From Elymus sibiricus (lineage: Eukaryota > Streptophyta > Magnoliopsida > Poales > Poaceae): 64,000 bases of DNA. Below, piece by piece: positions 34,376 through 47,058 of the stretch (its first letter is position 1; each line of letters begins with the position of its first letter). The DNA lies in the NCBI GenBank assembly GCA_039707655.1, contig CM077673.1, positions 269,212,288-269,276,287 of the forward strand, read 5' to 3'. A program made the translations under genes and the position numbers. The notes beneath the pieces were generated by a model. That model did not search any database. It was not told the DNA's origin and worked only from the letters and a program-made list of their open reading frames with translations.

Positions 34376-34800
34376 TGGCCGGAGAGGAGGTCACCGGAGA
34401 GGAGGGAGGAGAGACCATGAGGAGGAGAGGAGGGAGGAGGAGGTCGCCGGAGAGGAGCTCGCCTAGGTCGCCGGAGAGGAGGAGGAGGTCGCCGGAGAGG
34501 AGCTCGCCTAGGTCGCCGGAGAGGAGGAGGAGGTCGCCGGAGAGGACCGGAGAGGAGGTCGCCTAGGTCGCCGGAGAGGAGGAGGAGGAGGTCACCTAGG
34601 TCGCCGGAGAGGAGGAGGAGGTCGCCGGAGAGGAGGTCGCCTAGGTCGCCGGAGAGGAGGAGGAGGAGGTCACCTAGGTCGCCGGAGAGGAGGAGGAGGA
34701 GGTCGCCGGAGAGCACCGTGAGGAGGTCGCCGGAGAGGATGTCGCCGGAGAGGAGGTCGCCGGAGAGGAGGAGGGGAGTATGGTGGAGGAGAGGAGGAGA
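34376..34800. repeat. GA-rich minisatellite (GTCGCCGGAGAGGAGG units)
   Basis: The repeated GTCGCCGGAGAGGAGGAGG and CTCGCCTAGGTCGCC blocks. Leu-rich or Arg-rich ORFs across it (34240-34566 plus, 34345-34716 minus) are translations of the repeat and not genes. Confidence 0.8.
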
Positions 34801-34884
34801 TGGAGTGGAGGAGAGGAGGAGAGGAGGAGAAGAATGAAGAGGTAAGGAGGAGAAGGAGGCCGACCGGATTTATATATGGCTTAG

Positions 34885-35955
34885 TAGTGGCGCACCTTGT
34901 ACTGGTGCGCCATTGCTAACCCTTTTTTTATTTTTTTGAATTTTTTTGAATTTTGAAGGCGGGAAAATAGTAATGGCGCACCTAGGTGTGGTGTGCTATT
35001 GCTATGTACCTTAATAATGGCGCACCTAGGTGTGGTGCGCCATTGCTATGGTACATAGCAGTGGCGCACCTAGGTGTGGTGCGCCATTACTATTTATAAT
35101 TTTTTTTGAATTTTGAAGGTGGGAAAATAGTAGTGGCGCACTATGCACTGGTGCGCCATTGCTAACTTTTTTTATTTTTTTTATTTTTTTGCCTCCAGAT
35201 CTTAAAAGCATCGTAACTTTTTTTCTGTTATGTTTTTGAGGATTCTAAAAAATCGATAACGGGCGTAGCCAATTGAATTCGGATGTAACTTTTCAAGTAG
35301 ATTCTTTTTCATATAAAAAACTTTTTCATCGGAGGTCGTATGCAAAAGTTACGGCCATTTTACCGAAACATGGCGGCTTTTTGCAAAAAAATTCAAAATT
35401 CATGTTTGTTAATTTTCCTAACAACTAGAACACATAACACATGGGCATCTATTTTTTTGAATTTTTTTGAATCTTTTATCATTTTCTTTTATTTTTTTTA
35501 AACTAAAAAGGCGCGATCCACGGGGGTGGGGGGGGGGTGTTTGTGTGTGTGTGTGGTGGGAGTGGGTGGCAGGGTGGGGCTGGGCATGTGCGAAAACTAG
35601 TAATGGCGCACCGTGGGTGTGGTGCGCCATTACTAGTGAAAACTAGTAATGGCGCACCACACCCACGGTGCGCCATTACTAGTTTTGAAAAAAAAATTGT
35701 TAGTAGTGGCGCACCGTGGGTGTGGTGTGCCATTACTAGTTAAAACTAGTAATGGCGCACCACACCCCGGTGCGCCACTGGTAAGTCTGGGGAGGGGGGT
35801 GTGCCCAGGAGAAACTTAGCAGTGGCGCACCACACACCAGGTGCGCCATTAGTAATATAGACATTAATGGCGCACCAATATCTGGTGCGCCACTGCTATA
35901 TAGCAGTGGCGCACCACATACATGGTGCGCCATTAATGTCCATATTAGCTATAGC
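34885..35955. repeat. Right subterminal hairpin array of the CACTA element
   Basis: About a dozen units of TAGTRRTGGCGCACC...GGTGCGCCATTRCTA, interrupted by A/T-rich sequence at 35165-35590. Two adjacent units (35596-35637 and 35642-35683) are exact reverse complements of each other. Confidence 0.8.
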
Positions 35956-36865
35956 CGTTTTTCTAGTAGTGCCGCCGGGGCCATCATCGTGACGGCGATC
36001 TACACCAACAACTTCGCCGCCGTCATCACCAACTCTCTCCCCCTCTATGCAGCGGTGTAACACCCCTTCTCCCCGCTGTAATCTCTAATTAAACATGGTG
36101 CTCAACGCTATATATTATTTCCCAATGATGTATGGCTATCCTATGATGTTTGAGTAGATCCGTTTTGTCCTATGGGTTGATTGATGATCATGATTGGTTT
36201 GAGTTGCATGTTTTATTATTGGTGCTGTCCTATGGTGCTCTCCGTGTCGCGCAAGCGTGAGGGATCCCCGCTGTAGGGTGTTGCAATGTGTTCATGATTT
36301 GCCTATGGTGGGTTGCTTGAGTGACAGAAGCATAAACCCGAGTAGGTGGGTTGTTGCATATGGGAGTAAAGAGGACTTGATACCTTATAATGCTATGGTT
36401 GGGTTTTACCTTAATGATCTTTAGTAGTTGCGGATGCTTGCTAGAGTTGCAATCATAAGTGCATATGATCCAAGTAGAGAAAGTATGTTAGCTTATGCCT
36501 CTCCCTCATATAAAATTGCAATAATGATTACCGGTCTAGTTATCGATTGCCTAGGGACAAATAACTTTCTTGTGACAAAAAGCTCTCTACTAAGACTAAC
36601 TTAGTTGCTTCTTCATCTAAACAGCCCCTAGATTTTATTTACGTGTTCTTTATTATCTTGCAAACCTATCCTATCACACCTACAAAGTACTTCTAGTTTC
36701 ATACTTGTTCTAGGTAAAGCGAACGTTAAGCGTGCGTAGAGTTGTATCGGTGGTCGATAGAACTTGAGGGAATATTTGTTCTACCTTTAGCTCCTCGTTG
36801 GGTTCGACACTCTTACTTATCGAAAGAGGCTACAACTGATCCCCTATACTTGTGGGTTATCAAGA

Positions 36866-39075
36866 CTTGTTCCTTCTCGGTAGACGATGGTTCCGACGCT
36901 ATGATCGTTGTCACTAATGAAGACTCATTGCTATCTTCGGAAGTGTTGGGCAAGCAAACCCTCCTTGAGCATCCTGATAATATCCTACCCTCTCGCTCCT
37001 GCTCTCTTTTACCGCATTAGGGCAATAACGATTCAACTGTTACCTGTTCTCGGTAGTTGAACCCATTCCTTTGCATGACCTGTCTTTGCCACAGTAAATA
37101 GTTGAAACCACTTAGCATGAGTAGCAACTGCTTGAGCCTTGTTGTGCTTACTCATCCATGCTTGCTTACTGTGCCTGCTATGCTTAGAGTCGTGTCGTGT
37201 CGGGTCTGATCCATCTGGGCGATGAATCGGAATGGCAGTGTTCATGTCCTAATGTGTGAGAGCTAAGTGTGTGAACACGATTTGGTAAAGGTAGCGATGA
37301 GAGGCCATGTAGGAGTACATGGCAGGTTGTCTCATTGGGACCGTCCTTAAGAACTGAGTTCTGTGTTTGTTATCCAAGACAAGATACTACCACACATTGG
37401 GTTCCGGTAACTCGACCCCTCTCGACTTATTAATTGCCTAGATCTCTGTCCAGGAGTTGCAACTAGTTTCTGGTGTTTGTAGGGAAAGTGTTGGTGGCCA
37501 TGCATAGCGCTGCCCGATGGGGTGGGCTTTGATGCGGTATAGACATAGTGGCACGGTGTACCAAGTGGCACCCGAACGGTGGGCTTGGGAACCCTGCGCA
37601 CATCGTTTGAGGCCGTAGCGGAAACTTCGGCCGGACTTCCGTGCAGGTTCAGTCTCAAATAGGCGATAAACCTGGACTAGGGTCTTGTGTGATTGACGGT
37701 CGTGGCCGACTCCCTCGCTGGGCTTCCGCTTGAAGGTTGCCGAGGTGCCTTTTTACGTACACATGGCGATAAGTGGCGAGAGCGTGTGTGAAGAAGTGCA
37801 CCCCTGCAGGGTTATCAATCTGTTCGAATAGCCGCGTCCTCGGATATGGACTACTTGGAGAACTTATGTGGTCCATAGACAATTTGAAATGGATACTCTA
37901 AAATGCGCAAGATAAGCGTGAGTGCTATGGATGGCCTTCTCGTAGGGAGACGGGAGTGGATCCATAGTGGTGTATTGATATGGTGAATATGTGGACTCGT
38001 GTACGCTTTCTCCCTCCAAAGAAAAGATACTACTTGTAGTCGTAGTACATGTTAGCCAAGAGTCAAAGCTGGCTTGCTGCAATAAACTCCACAACCCCCT
38101 TCATTTATACTGATGCATATGCAGATAGTTCTGATGTAAGTCTTGCTGAGTACCTTTGTACTCACGGTTGCTTCATTTATGTTTTTGCAGAGGAGACATC
38201 AGTCTCATTAGTGATTCCTACGACGTGAAGTTCGATGTTGACCGGATTAGCTTGGGAATCCCAGACAGAGGTCTGGTTCCTTTGGTAGGGTCGTTGTAGC
38301 TTTTCAGGCTCCTCCAGCCACTTTTAGTAGATGTCTGTACCCAGACATGTTTTGCTTCCGCTTTTTGATTGTATGACTTGAGTGTTGGGTCATGTGACCC
38401 CTGTTTGTAATATCACACTATGTTGGCTCTTATGAGTCATTAATGAATACTTGAGTCATAGAGTTATGTTGTGATGCCATGTTGTATCTACACATATCGT
38501 GCATATTGCGTGTATGTTTGAAATGCATTGGTATGTGTGGGATTCGACACCTAGTTGTGTGCCTTTAGTAGTACTCTTTACAGGGAAATGCCTCTTTGTG
38601 CTTCCACCGAGCCCTGGTAGCTTGCTACTGCTTCGGACACATTGATTGACTGGCGTGTATCCTTCTTTCTTGCTATGTCTGTCCCTTCGGGGAAATGTCT
38701 CGCAGTGTAATGGAGTCCCTGTAGCCTGCTACGACTCGTCTACGTGCAGTGATGACATTTATGTCCCACGGCGTAATGGAGTCCTTGTAGCTTGCTATGA
38801 CTCGTCTACACACGCTGATGATCGACACCTGCATTGCTGGGTTACGTACGCTTGTCCCTGTATGGATGTGCCACTTGGGTTCTACGACTAGTCATGCCGA
38901 CCCGGGTTCTTTGACATTTGAATGCTAGCGACGTATTCACATACGTGAGTCAAAAGACGCAAACGGTCCCGGCCTAGATAAGGTGGCAGCCGTGGGGATA
39001 ACCGTGCGTGAGGCCGCAAAGTGATGTGATGTGTTACATGCTAGATTCTTATGGCTTAGGAGCGGGGTCCTGACA
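36866..39075 (+). mobile_element. 5' LTR of A, second part
   Basis: Collinear with 44846-47053, ending CTGACA. It includes TTCGAATAGCCG at 37823-37834. ORFs here recur in the other LTR but have no recognisable product. Confidence 0.9.
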
Positions 39076-39079
39076 GCGT

Positions 39080-39091
39080 TGGTATCAGAGC
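39080..39091 (+). promoter_or_regulatory. Primer binding site of A, tRNA-iMet type
   Basis: TGGTATCAGAGC four bases after the LTR end. Confidence 0.9.
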
Positions 39092-40609
39092 TTGACTGCC
39101 TGTAGGATTACCAAGCCAAACTGGTCGATGTTGAGTTTAGAACTGCTTTAGTTATATAAGGGAATTAATTGTGGAAGGGAACGTAAGATTCTTTTTACTC
39201 CTTTCCTTGTGTCATTCATATTCTGAGTCACCCTCTTCTTTACTCTACGGGGTTAAGAATTAGGCTTCTCATCTATCTATCAGGATGACGAGTTACCATG
39301 TTGGAGACTTATAGGAAAGTTCTTGTGTTCCTGGATCGATGTCTCTATAAGAATTCAGCTTTTATGTTGTTAGTTTCATGCAGGTTGCCTCATATTTCAT
39401 ACCCGTACAGCCGTTATGATGTCCGAGTTATCCAAGGTCTCCAAATAATCTGATGCAATTGCAAACTCTTTCATCTCGGATTGATGTCTTTTGGGCCTGA
39501 CAAAGCACACTAATTGTTGAGTTGAGGTACTCCATTACCTCGACGTGTGAGTTGAAGTGATAGGAAAACCATGTTATTCAAGTGAACCACCCAATAGTCT
39601 AGTTGTGTCTTTTGTTCCCAGTGTGATAGTTCTGGCCATCTTTATCGAAAGCATCCTGTGATGCTACTTAGTCAGTAGGTACTATATTTCTGGGTTCTTG
39701 AACCCAAGAATCATTCTGCTCACTCCTGTTGATAGTGTTGCTCGTTCCTTTAGGAGGATTAGTAACCTTGCTATAGTTTTCAAGGTTCGTGGTTTATCAT
39801 TCTTCCAACACCATGAACCAGCCGTGGCAGAAGTTCCTCGTGAACTGAAGATCTCAACAAGGGTACTCTCCATGAGTCCTCCATTCCATAGTTGTGAGCC
39901 TGCCAATTCTTTCCTTCTGCATGGGTTATCCGGAAGAATTATGTTGAACTCATTCGACGTGCCAACCTATGCATCTACAACTCAGAAAATCATGTTCTCT
40001 TGAGTTGCCCCTCTCAATTGTATTCCGACCTTCATCTATCAGTAGATAGTCAAGAGTATGTCATGCATCTGTGTTATTGATGTTGACTATTCTTGTGGTC
40101 CGTCAAGCCATTCTATTCTGGAATGACTAGGAGAAACAAACTCCAGTACCCCATCCATTTCTTGGATTGGGTCAAAGCAGTTGTATTCCGTAGAGCAAAA
40201 TGCCAATCCAACTTTTGTTCTGTTCTACCTCGAAGTATTACCCTCTTCATGTCAAGATTGTCATGAGAAGTGCACAACCTCCTATGGACTCTTGATGCAG
40301 TGATACTTCTTGCCATCATTGTTCATTCCTTGGTCTTCATGCTAGTTGTAGCCGGAATGCTGACAAGTGAACCGTGACGTGTGAAATCAATACTCCCAGC
40401 AACCCATTGTTTGGAAGTTAATGGACAATAATTTCATTCTTGGCGTGTTGGTTATTGAATCACCATTCTAAGATTGATCGTGCCACCTAGTCCATCGTTC
40501 ATGGTGCACTCTTCGATCTATGAGTTCGGATTTTGTCAATCCCTTGCTCTGTTGATCATCATCTTGCCCTGAAAAGCAAGATTGTTCTCGAACTCAATAA
40601 CATATCGGT

Positions 40610-41051
40610 GATTCGTGATTTTCCGAATATCTTCTCGGAAGTATTACCAGGTTGTTTTCTGACTGCTATGTTGAGTTCGTGATCAAATTGGTTTCCTTAT
40701 AAACCACCCCTTCTCCAAGAATCTGTGTTGGATACCCCTGAGCTAGTTGGTTAAGCTAAACAACAACTTGGAGAGTTGGAAGATCACAGCTTTGCCTAAC
40801 TTAGTTCGTTCCAAAGGGATATCTTTGTGTGTGTGTATGTGTTGAAGAAAGATGATATGTTCACCAATTGATCCTTGTGATCAATTGTTGCATCTATTGA
40901 CTTGTCCAATCTTTGATTTGAATATGGGCTATCGTCAAATCAAAATCAGAACCAAAGATTTTCATAATGTTGTTCTACTCATGGATGTATCCTCGAGAAT
41001 ACACTGTTATATCTTTTGGTCTGACCAATGATATCCCCTTGTTCACATAGT
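40610..41051 (+). pseudogene. Reverse transcriptase relic of A
   Basis: Fragments in different plus-strand frames follow gypsy RT order: DFPNIFSEVLPG (about 40617-40650, the pre-RT FPDVF...LPG block), FDLNMGYRQIKIRTKD (about 40912-40960, the F.KIDLRSGYHQI.IR block) and ISFGLTNDIPLFT (about 41007-41048, the MPFGLTNAP..F block). The catalytic YxDD block was not found. Many stops and shifts make it non-functional. Confidence 0.7.
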
Positions 41052-42817
41052 TATGGGCTTCCATCTATATGGATGTTTCGATGAACTGTTGTTGAACCCA
41101 TCGACAACATTGTTTATCCTCTCCATGATTCATGATGAACATAAAGCTAGTGTTGGAAAGTTTGTAGGAAATATCTTCGTGTTCCGTACATGGAGTATAT
41201 GTTTGGTGAACGAAGTGACTTACTCTTAGTTTACGTGCATATGGTGCAAGTTGCCGCCGTGAACTTGAGAAAGATCGTTTTGTTTTCTTGGAATCATCCC
41301 AAGTCAGTCATGCCCGTGCGAAGTATTCTATGGTTTGATAGACTGATCATCTCCATTCCATATGCAATCCCTAGCACATCAAGCCACTGATTGATTTGTT
41401 CAGGGAAAAGAAGTCCATTAAGTGCTAATACTAGTTCATGCATCGGGCTTCGTTACCTCAAATGATGGTTTTAAACAAGAATTCAGAAGTGTTTTGTTGT
41501 AAGCTCTCCATATGACCACAACTGTCTTGGACACTGTGTTCGTGTGGGTCTTGCGATCCAGCTCATGTTTTGGAGCTGGCTTCCGTAGTTCATCTCCTGA
41601 GAATTCCGCCACGTTATCTCGTCGATTTGTGTTGCAAACCTTCCTCTTCAGACATGCTAAGTCTGGAATTACCCGGCACCAACCATATCCGAATCTCGGG
41701 CAGATATGATGGTTGGAACGTTTCCGAAGAATTATAATATTGGTCTCTCTGTAACCCGGTAAGGTGGATGTTGTGGCCAACACACCTAGCTGGAAGACCT
41801 ATTATTATAGTTTCTTCATTCAGCAACTTGGCCCCTTCCCCGTGAGGACTTTGTATGACTTATTGTAGAAGTTATTCCTCATGGACCCTTGGATTCCCCG
41901 AAGTCCAACCTTTACTTGATGTTCTAGATACCAAGCAATGTATAGTTTGGTTACCTATTACATGAAGGAGAACATTAGAAGCGGAGTGCTAAATGTCTCT
42001 CGGTCGATCATCCAGATTCCGTTCCCTTGGCATAGCTAAGGTGACATCTGAGAAAGTGATGTCTTCCTTTGCATCTGTATCCTCCATTGTTATTCATCAT
42101 GGTGGTATGATGTGTTGCCAGCATCCTTGGCATGGATGTCAGTAAAACCCTGATGAATATGAGAATGCTTAAGTTCTTGAGAGCACGCTCAGACACTCGG
42201 TTATACCTCGGTATCAATTGGAAAGTGCCTTCCGTATACCGGGCTGTTCTATAACTCTAGTTCCTTTTTCAAACTGAGTATGCCATTCGCTCGAATTCCT
42301 TCAAACGATTGCTTGTGAGCTGCCTTAGGCTGGTAGAAAGAGTTTCAATGATCTCTGTATGAAAAGTAATTCTTTTTGCCACTTAAGGGATAATCCTACG
42401 ACTCACCTTCCCTAAGGTGCCTGTTATGGTATGATGGGCAACTAACTCCTCGCTACTTTGAAACCTCATCACCATCTGCTTTAGCGTGGAATTGTTGCCT
42501 ACCAATTGGGCCTCCGTCATTTGCCTCATTCCATCACCCCTGACATGTGTTTTTTGTCTCAGCTCAAGGGACGTTCGTACGTCTCACTCTATGAGTTAGT
42601 CGTGAGTTGCTCGATCTTCGAGAAGATTGAATCCGGTAGAGCTTTCCTGTTCTTTTGTCGTCGTGTTGGACGAAGATCTCAAAGGCAAAGATGTCAAGAT
42701 CAACATGATGCAATGAACCAACATCTTTGAGAAGAGCAATTGGATCGCGAAGACTGAGATAGTTGTGTCCCCTCTGTCCGCTTACCCTACTCTTGAATCT
42801 CGGGACGAGATTCTTGT

Positions 42818-42832
42818 TTAGTGGGGGTGAGT
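42818..42832 (+). promoter_or_regulatory. Polypurine tract of A
   Basis: TTAGTGGGGGTGAGT immediately before the TGTCACAGG start of the 3' LTR. Confidence 0.8.
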
Positions 42833-45800
42833 TGTCACAGGCCTAGATTAATGTTTGTAATTAGTTGCATCAGTGAGCATCATGCATCATGTTTACTCCA
42901 AGGAAATATTGAATTGAGGAATTTCCAGAAACCTCATAAATACTTGAGAAATGATCAATTAAAAATTTCTTCATTTGTGCCCAAGAAAATGTTCCTCTTA
43001 AGCTTTGGAAAATGTGGCAAGATATTAAACTCAAGCCAACATTTTTGGAAGGTTAAAAATATTTATTTTGGGCCTATGAGTTAAATCTACATTTATTTGG
43101 ATTGGGTTTATATTTCTATTAAATAGAATATGGACTCAATAATTCTGAAACTCCATGTCTGACTTGAGTTATGTCCATTATATCCACATGCCAATCCTCA
43201 TGATTTTAGAAAATGTTCTGACATTTTTATCAGACAAAACAAAATTGCAGAATTAGAAAAAGCAGAAATAAAAGAGAGAGGAAATTCTTACCTGGCGTTC
43301 CCCTGTCGGCCCAGCACTGTAGCTGAGGCCCAGCCCAGCTCGAAGCGACGCCAGTCGTCGTCTTCCCCACACCAGAAGGATGCACGCGCGTGGTTGCTGC
43401 GCGCAGGCACGCGCCCCATCCACCTCCTGCTTGCCGCCGAGCAGCTGGACGCGTGGATGGACCCCGGAGTCCCGTCTGGATCGGGCCGACGCCCGTCTTT
43501 CGCCCCCTTGCTCTCTCCCTCTCCCTCTGCTTCTTCCTTCCCCGGACCCGAGGCCATGCCGACATCGCCAGCGAGCTACCGCCGTCGCCTTGCCTCCCTG
43601 ACCTGACCAAAAGCTCCGCCTCGACGCTCTGAAGCTCTTCGCCGAAGGAATCGGGCCCGGAGGCTCTCAGCATCGTCGTCATCGCCGATTTCCTCCACTG
43701 GCCGCTGGCGATCGACCCCATCAATTCGCCGCCTCCGGGACGTCTCCGAGCCCGCTGACCTCCGAGACGCGTTCCCTGTGAGCTTCTCTACCTCTCCCCT
43801 CTCTTTTTGCTGTCGCGTGCGCCCCCTAGCTAGCGTCCCCGTTAAAGCCGATGCCCCTCGCCGCCGGTAGCGATGTGGCCATGGCCACAGCCACCACGGC
43901 CTGCTCTCGAGCTCGCCATTGTGTTCCGGATGCTCCCAGGAAGCCATAGGTCCCATTAGATGGGCCCCCCGTGCCCTGGAGCCCCTGTGCCGTCGGTCCC
44001 GTACGGGCGCCACCGCGGATGATCTTGCCGGCGAGCCCTCCGGCATCCCCAGGGCCTCTCGCGAGACCCCCTGGATGCGCACGGGCAAGGGCAACGCCCT
44101 GGTGTCCTCAGCGCTCTAGCCTGACGCCGCTAGCGCGTTTCCGGCGCGTCACCGCCGCCCTGGATGGCCGCCGGCGACCTCCCTCCGACGTGCTGACGTG
44201 GCCACCATTAGTGCCTAATGACCCCACTAATTAACCCCCTCGGGCCACTGACAGTGGGCCGCATGGCCTGTTAAGCTAGTTTAGTTAGGTTAAACTAATT
44301 AGTTAGCCACTGTGTCACTTGCACGTGGGTCCCACATGTCAGCTTGACTTGGCCCAGTCAGCAGTTGACTTGGCCCACCAGTCAGCCACTGTAGTGACCA
44401 TGAGCCACTGACCAGTGGGCTCCACTGGTCAGGTTTGACCTGGATCTGGAGCTTTGACCTGCTGACGTCACGGTGACCTCCTGCTGACGCAATAACTAAT
44501 TTATGATTTTCAGAAAATGCCTAAAACTTCTAAAAATCATAGAAATTAATATGTAACTCAGATGAAAATAAATTATATATGAAAAATGATCAGAAAAATG
44601 CAATGAATATGTTTATGCCATGTTCATGCATGTTTGAGCAAGTTAACATCACCAATTAGGGAAAATGATGAATAGGACAATTTAATAAATAGAGTTGGAG
44701 TTAGGATTTAGTATATATCTGAATTCCACTTCACTTAATATGACTATCTATTGTACTAGGTCAATTCAGTATCTTAATTTGTCATATCATACATCATGAT
44801 TGTGCATTGCATAAATTGAATGTTGTTCCTTCTTGTTTGCCGTTGTTTGTTCCTTCTCAGTAGACGATGGTTCCGACGCTATGATCGTTGTCACTGATGA
44901 AGACTCATTGCTATATTCGGAAGTGTCAGGCAAGCAAACCCTCCTTGAGCATCCCGATAATATCCTACCCTCTCGCTCCTGCTCTCTTTTACTGCATTAG
45001 GGCAATAACAATTCAACTGTTACCTGTTCTCGGTAGTTGAACCCATTCCTTTGCATGACCTGTCTTTGCCACAGTAAATAGTTGAAACCACTTAGCATGA
45101 GTAGCAACTGCTTGAGCCTTGTTGTGATTACTCATCCATGCTTGCTTACTGTGCCTGCTATGCTTAGAGTTGTGTCGTGTCGGGTCTGATCCATCTGGGC
45201 GATGAATCGGAATGGCAGTGTTCATGTCCTACTGTGTGAGAGCTAAGTGTGTGAACACGATTTGGTAAAGGTAGCGATGAGAGGCCATGTAGGAGTACAT
45301 GGCGGGTTGTCTCATTGGGACCGTCCTTAAGAACTGAGTTCTGTGTTTGTTATCCAAGACAAGATACTACCACACATTGGGTTCCGGTAACTCGACCCCT
45401 CTTGACTTATTAATTGCCTAGATCTCTGTCCAGGAGTTGCAACTAGTTTCTGGTGTTTGTAGGGAAAGTGTTGGTGGCCGTGCATAGCGCTGCCCGATGG
45501 GGTGGGCTTTGATGCGGTATAGACATAGTGGCACGGTGTACCAAGTGGCACCCGAACGGTGGGCTTGGGAACCCTGCGCACATCGTTTGAGGCCGTAGCG
45601 GAAACTTCGGCCGGACTTCCGTGCAGGTTCAGTCTCAAATAGGCGATAAACCTGGACTAGGGTCTTGTGTGATTGACGGTCGTGGCCGACTCCCTCGCTG
45701 GGCTTCCGCTTGAAGGTTGCCGAGGTGCCTTTTTACGTGCACATGGCGATAAGTGGCGAGAGCATGTGTGAAGAAGTGCACCCCTGCAGGGTTATCAATC

Positions 45801-47053
45801 TGTTCGAATAGCCGCGTCCTCGGATATGGACTACTTGGAGAACTTATGTGGTTCATAGACAATTTGAAATCGATACTCTAAAATGCTCAAGATAAGCGTG
45901 AATGCTATGGATGGCCTTCTCGTAGGGAGACGGGAGTGGATCCATAGTGGTGTATTGATATGGTGAATATGTGGACTCGTGTATGCTTTCTCCCTCCAAA
46001 GAAAAGATACTACTTGTAGTCGTAGTACAGGTTAGCCAAGAGTCAAAGCTGGCTTGCTGCAATAAACTCCACAACCCCCTTCATTGATACTGATGCATAT
46101 GCAGATAGTTCTGATGTAAGTCTTGCTGAGTACCTTTGTACTCATGGTTGCTTCATTTATGTTTTGCAGAGGAGACGTCAGTCTCATTAGTGATTCCTAT
46201 GACGTGAAGTTCGATGTTGACCGGATTAGCTTGGGAATCCCAGACAGAGGTCTGGTTCCTTTGGTAGGGTCGTTGTAGCTTTTCAGGCTCCTCCAGCCAC
46301 TTTTAGTAGATGTCTGTACCCAGACATGTTTTGCTTCCGCTTGTTGATTGTATGACTTGAGTGTTGGGTCATGTGACCCCTGTTTGTAATATCACACTAT
46401 GTTGGCTCTTATGAGTCATTAATGAATACTTGAGTCATAGAGTTATGTTGTGATGCCATGTTGTATCTACACATATCGTGCATATTGCGTGTATGTTTGA
46501 AATGCATTGGTATGTGTGGGATTTGACACCTAGTTGTGTGCCTTTAGTAATACTCTTTACGGGGAAATGCCTCTTTGTGCTTCCACCGAGCCCTGGTAGC
46601 TTGCTACTGCTCCGGACACATTGATTGACCGGCGTGTATCCTTCTTTGCTGCTGTGTATGTCCCTTCGGGGAAATGTCTCGCAGTGTAATGGAGTCCCTG
46701 TAGCCTGCTACGACTCGTCTACGTGCAGTGATGACATTTATGTCCCACGGCGTAATGGAGTCCTTGTAGCTTGCTATGACTCGTCTACACACGCTGATGA
46801 CCGACACCTGCATTGCTGGGTTACGAATGCCTGTCCCTGTATGGATGTGCCACTTGGGTTCTACGACTAGTCATGCCGACCCGGGTTCTTGACATTTGAA
46901 TGCTAGCGACGTATTCACATACGTGAGCCAAAAGACGCAAACGGTCCCGGCCCAGGTAAGGTGGCAGCCGTGGGGATAACCGTGCGTGAGGCCGCAAAGT
47001 GATGTGATGTGTTACATGCTAGATTCTTATGGCTTAGGATCGGGGTCCCGACA
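42833..47053 (+). mobile_element. 3' LTR of A
   Basis: 4221 bases, uninterrupted, TGTCAC...GACA, followed by the TTAAT duplication. It is the reference used to delimit the interrupted 5' LTR. A GC-rich island lies at 43285-44230. Confidence 0.92.
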
Positions 47054-47058
47054 TTAAT
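47054..47058. repeat. Right target-site duplication of A (TTAAT)
   Basis: Pairs with 25330-25334. Confidence 0.9.

Larger units (their letters stand above)
33979..35971. mobile_element. Non-autonomous CACTA transposon, 1993 bp
   Basis: Ends are CACTACTAGAAAAAAGGCT and the complement of CACTACTAGAAAAACGGCT. The flanking CCG (33976-33978 and 35972-35974) is a 3-base duplication as expected for CACTA (En/Spm) elements, and the empty site is visible in the other LTR at about 27990. There is no transposase. Subterminal regions are built of GGCGCACC/GGTGCGCC hairpins, and the centre is a GA-rich minisatellite. The youngest layer here. Confidence 0.92.
27354..36865 (+). mobile_element. Athila-like non-autonomous element B
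   Basis: LTRs 27354-28885 and 33342-36865 (the latter interrupted by a CACTA element) start TGATACGTCTCC and end TATCA-AGA. PBS TGGCGCCGTTGCCGGGGA is complementary to tRNA-Asp, as used by Athila-type Triticeae families such as Sabrina and Fatima. The interior of 4.5 kb has a two-part ORF and no gag, protease or pol domain that I recognise. Confidence 0.85.
33342..36865 (+). mobile_element. 3' LTR of B, split by a CACTA element
   Basis: Parts 33342-33978 and 35975-36865 rejoin at CCG to give 1528 bases matching the 5' LTR. Confidence 0.9.
39076..42832 (+). mobile_element. Internal domain of A, decayed pol
   Basis: No ORF above 115 codons. Only an RT relic is recognisable (next entry). It ends with GAATCTCGGGACGAGATTC and the polypurine tract. 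Confidence 0.75.
25335..47053 (+). mobile_element. Long-LTR gypsy element A, complete with nested insertion
   Basis: TGTCAC...GACA ends, perfect TTAAT duplication, 5' LTR (25335-27353 plus 36866-39075), tRNA-iMet PBS at 39080, 3.7 kb decayed interior, polypurine tract and a 4221-base 3' LTR. Element B sits in the 5' LTR. Without B the element is about 12.2 kb. The LTRs differ by only a few percent by eye, so it is younger than C. Confidence 0.9.

Noticed and set aside
34240..34716. ORFs on both strands rich in Arg-Ser-Pro-Glu or Leu-Ser-Gly-Asp
   Set aside because: They are translations of the GA-rich minisatellite in the CACTA element.
37347..38891. ORFs repeated at 45327-46870
   Set aside because: They are duplicated because they lie in the two LTRs of A; not conserved genes.
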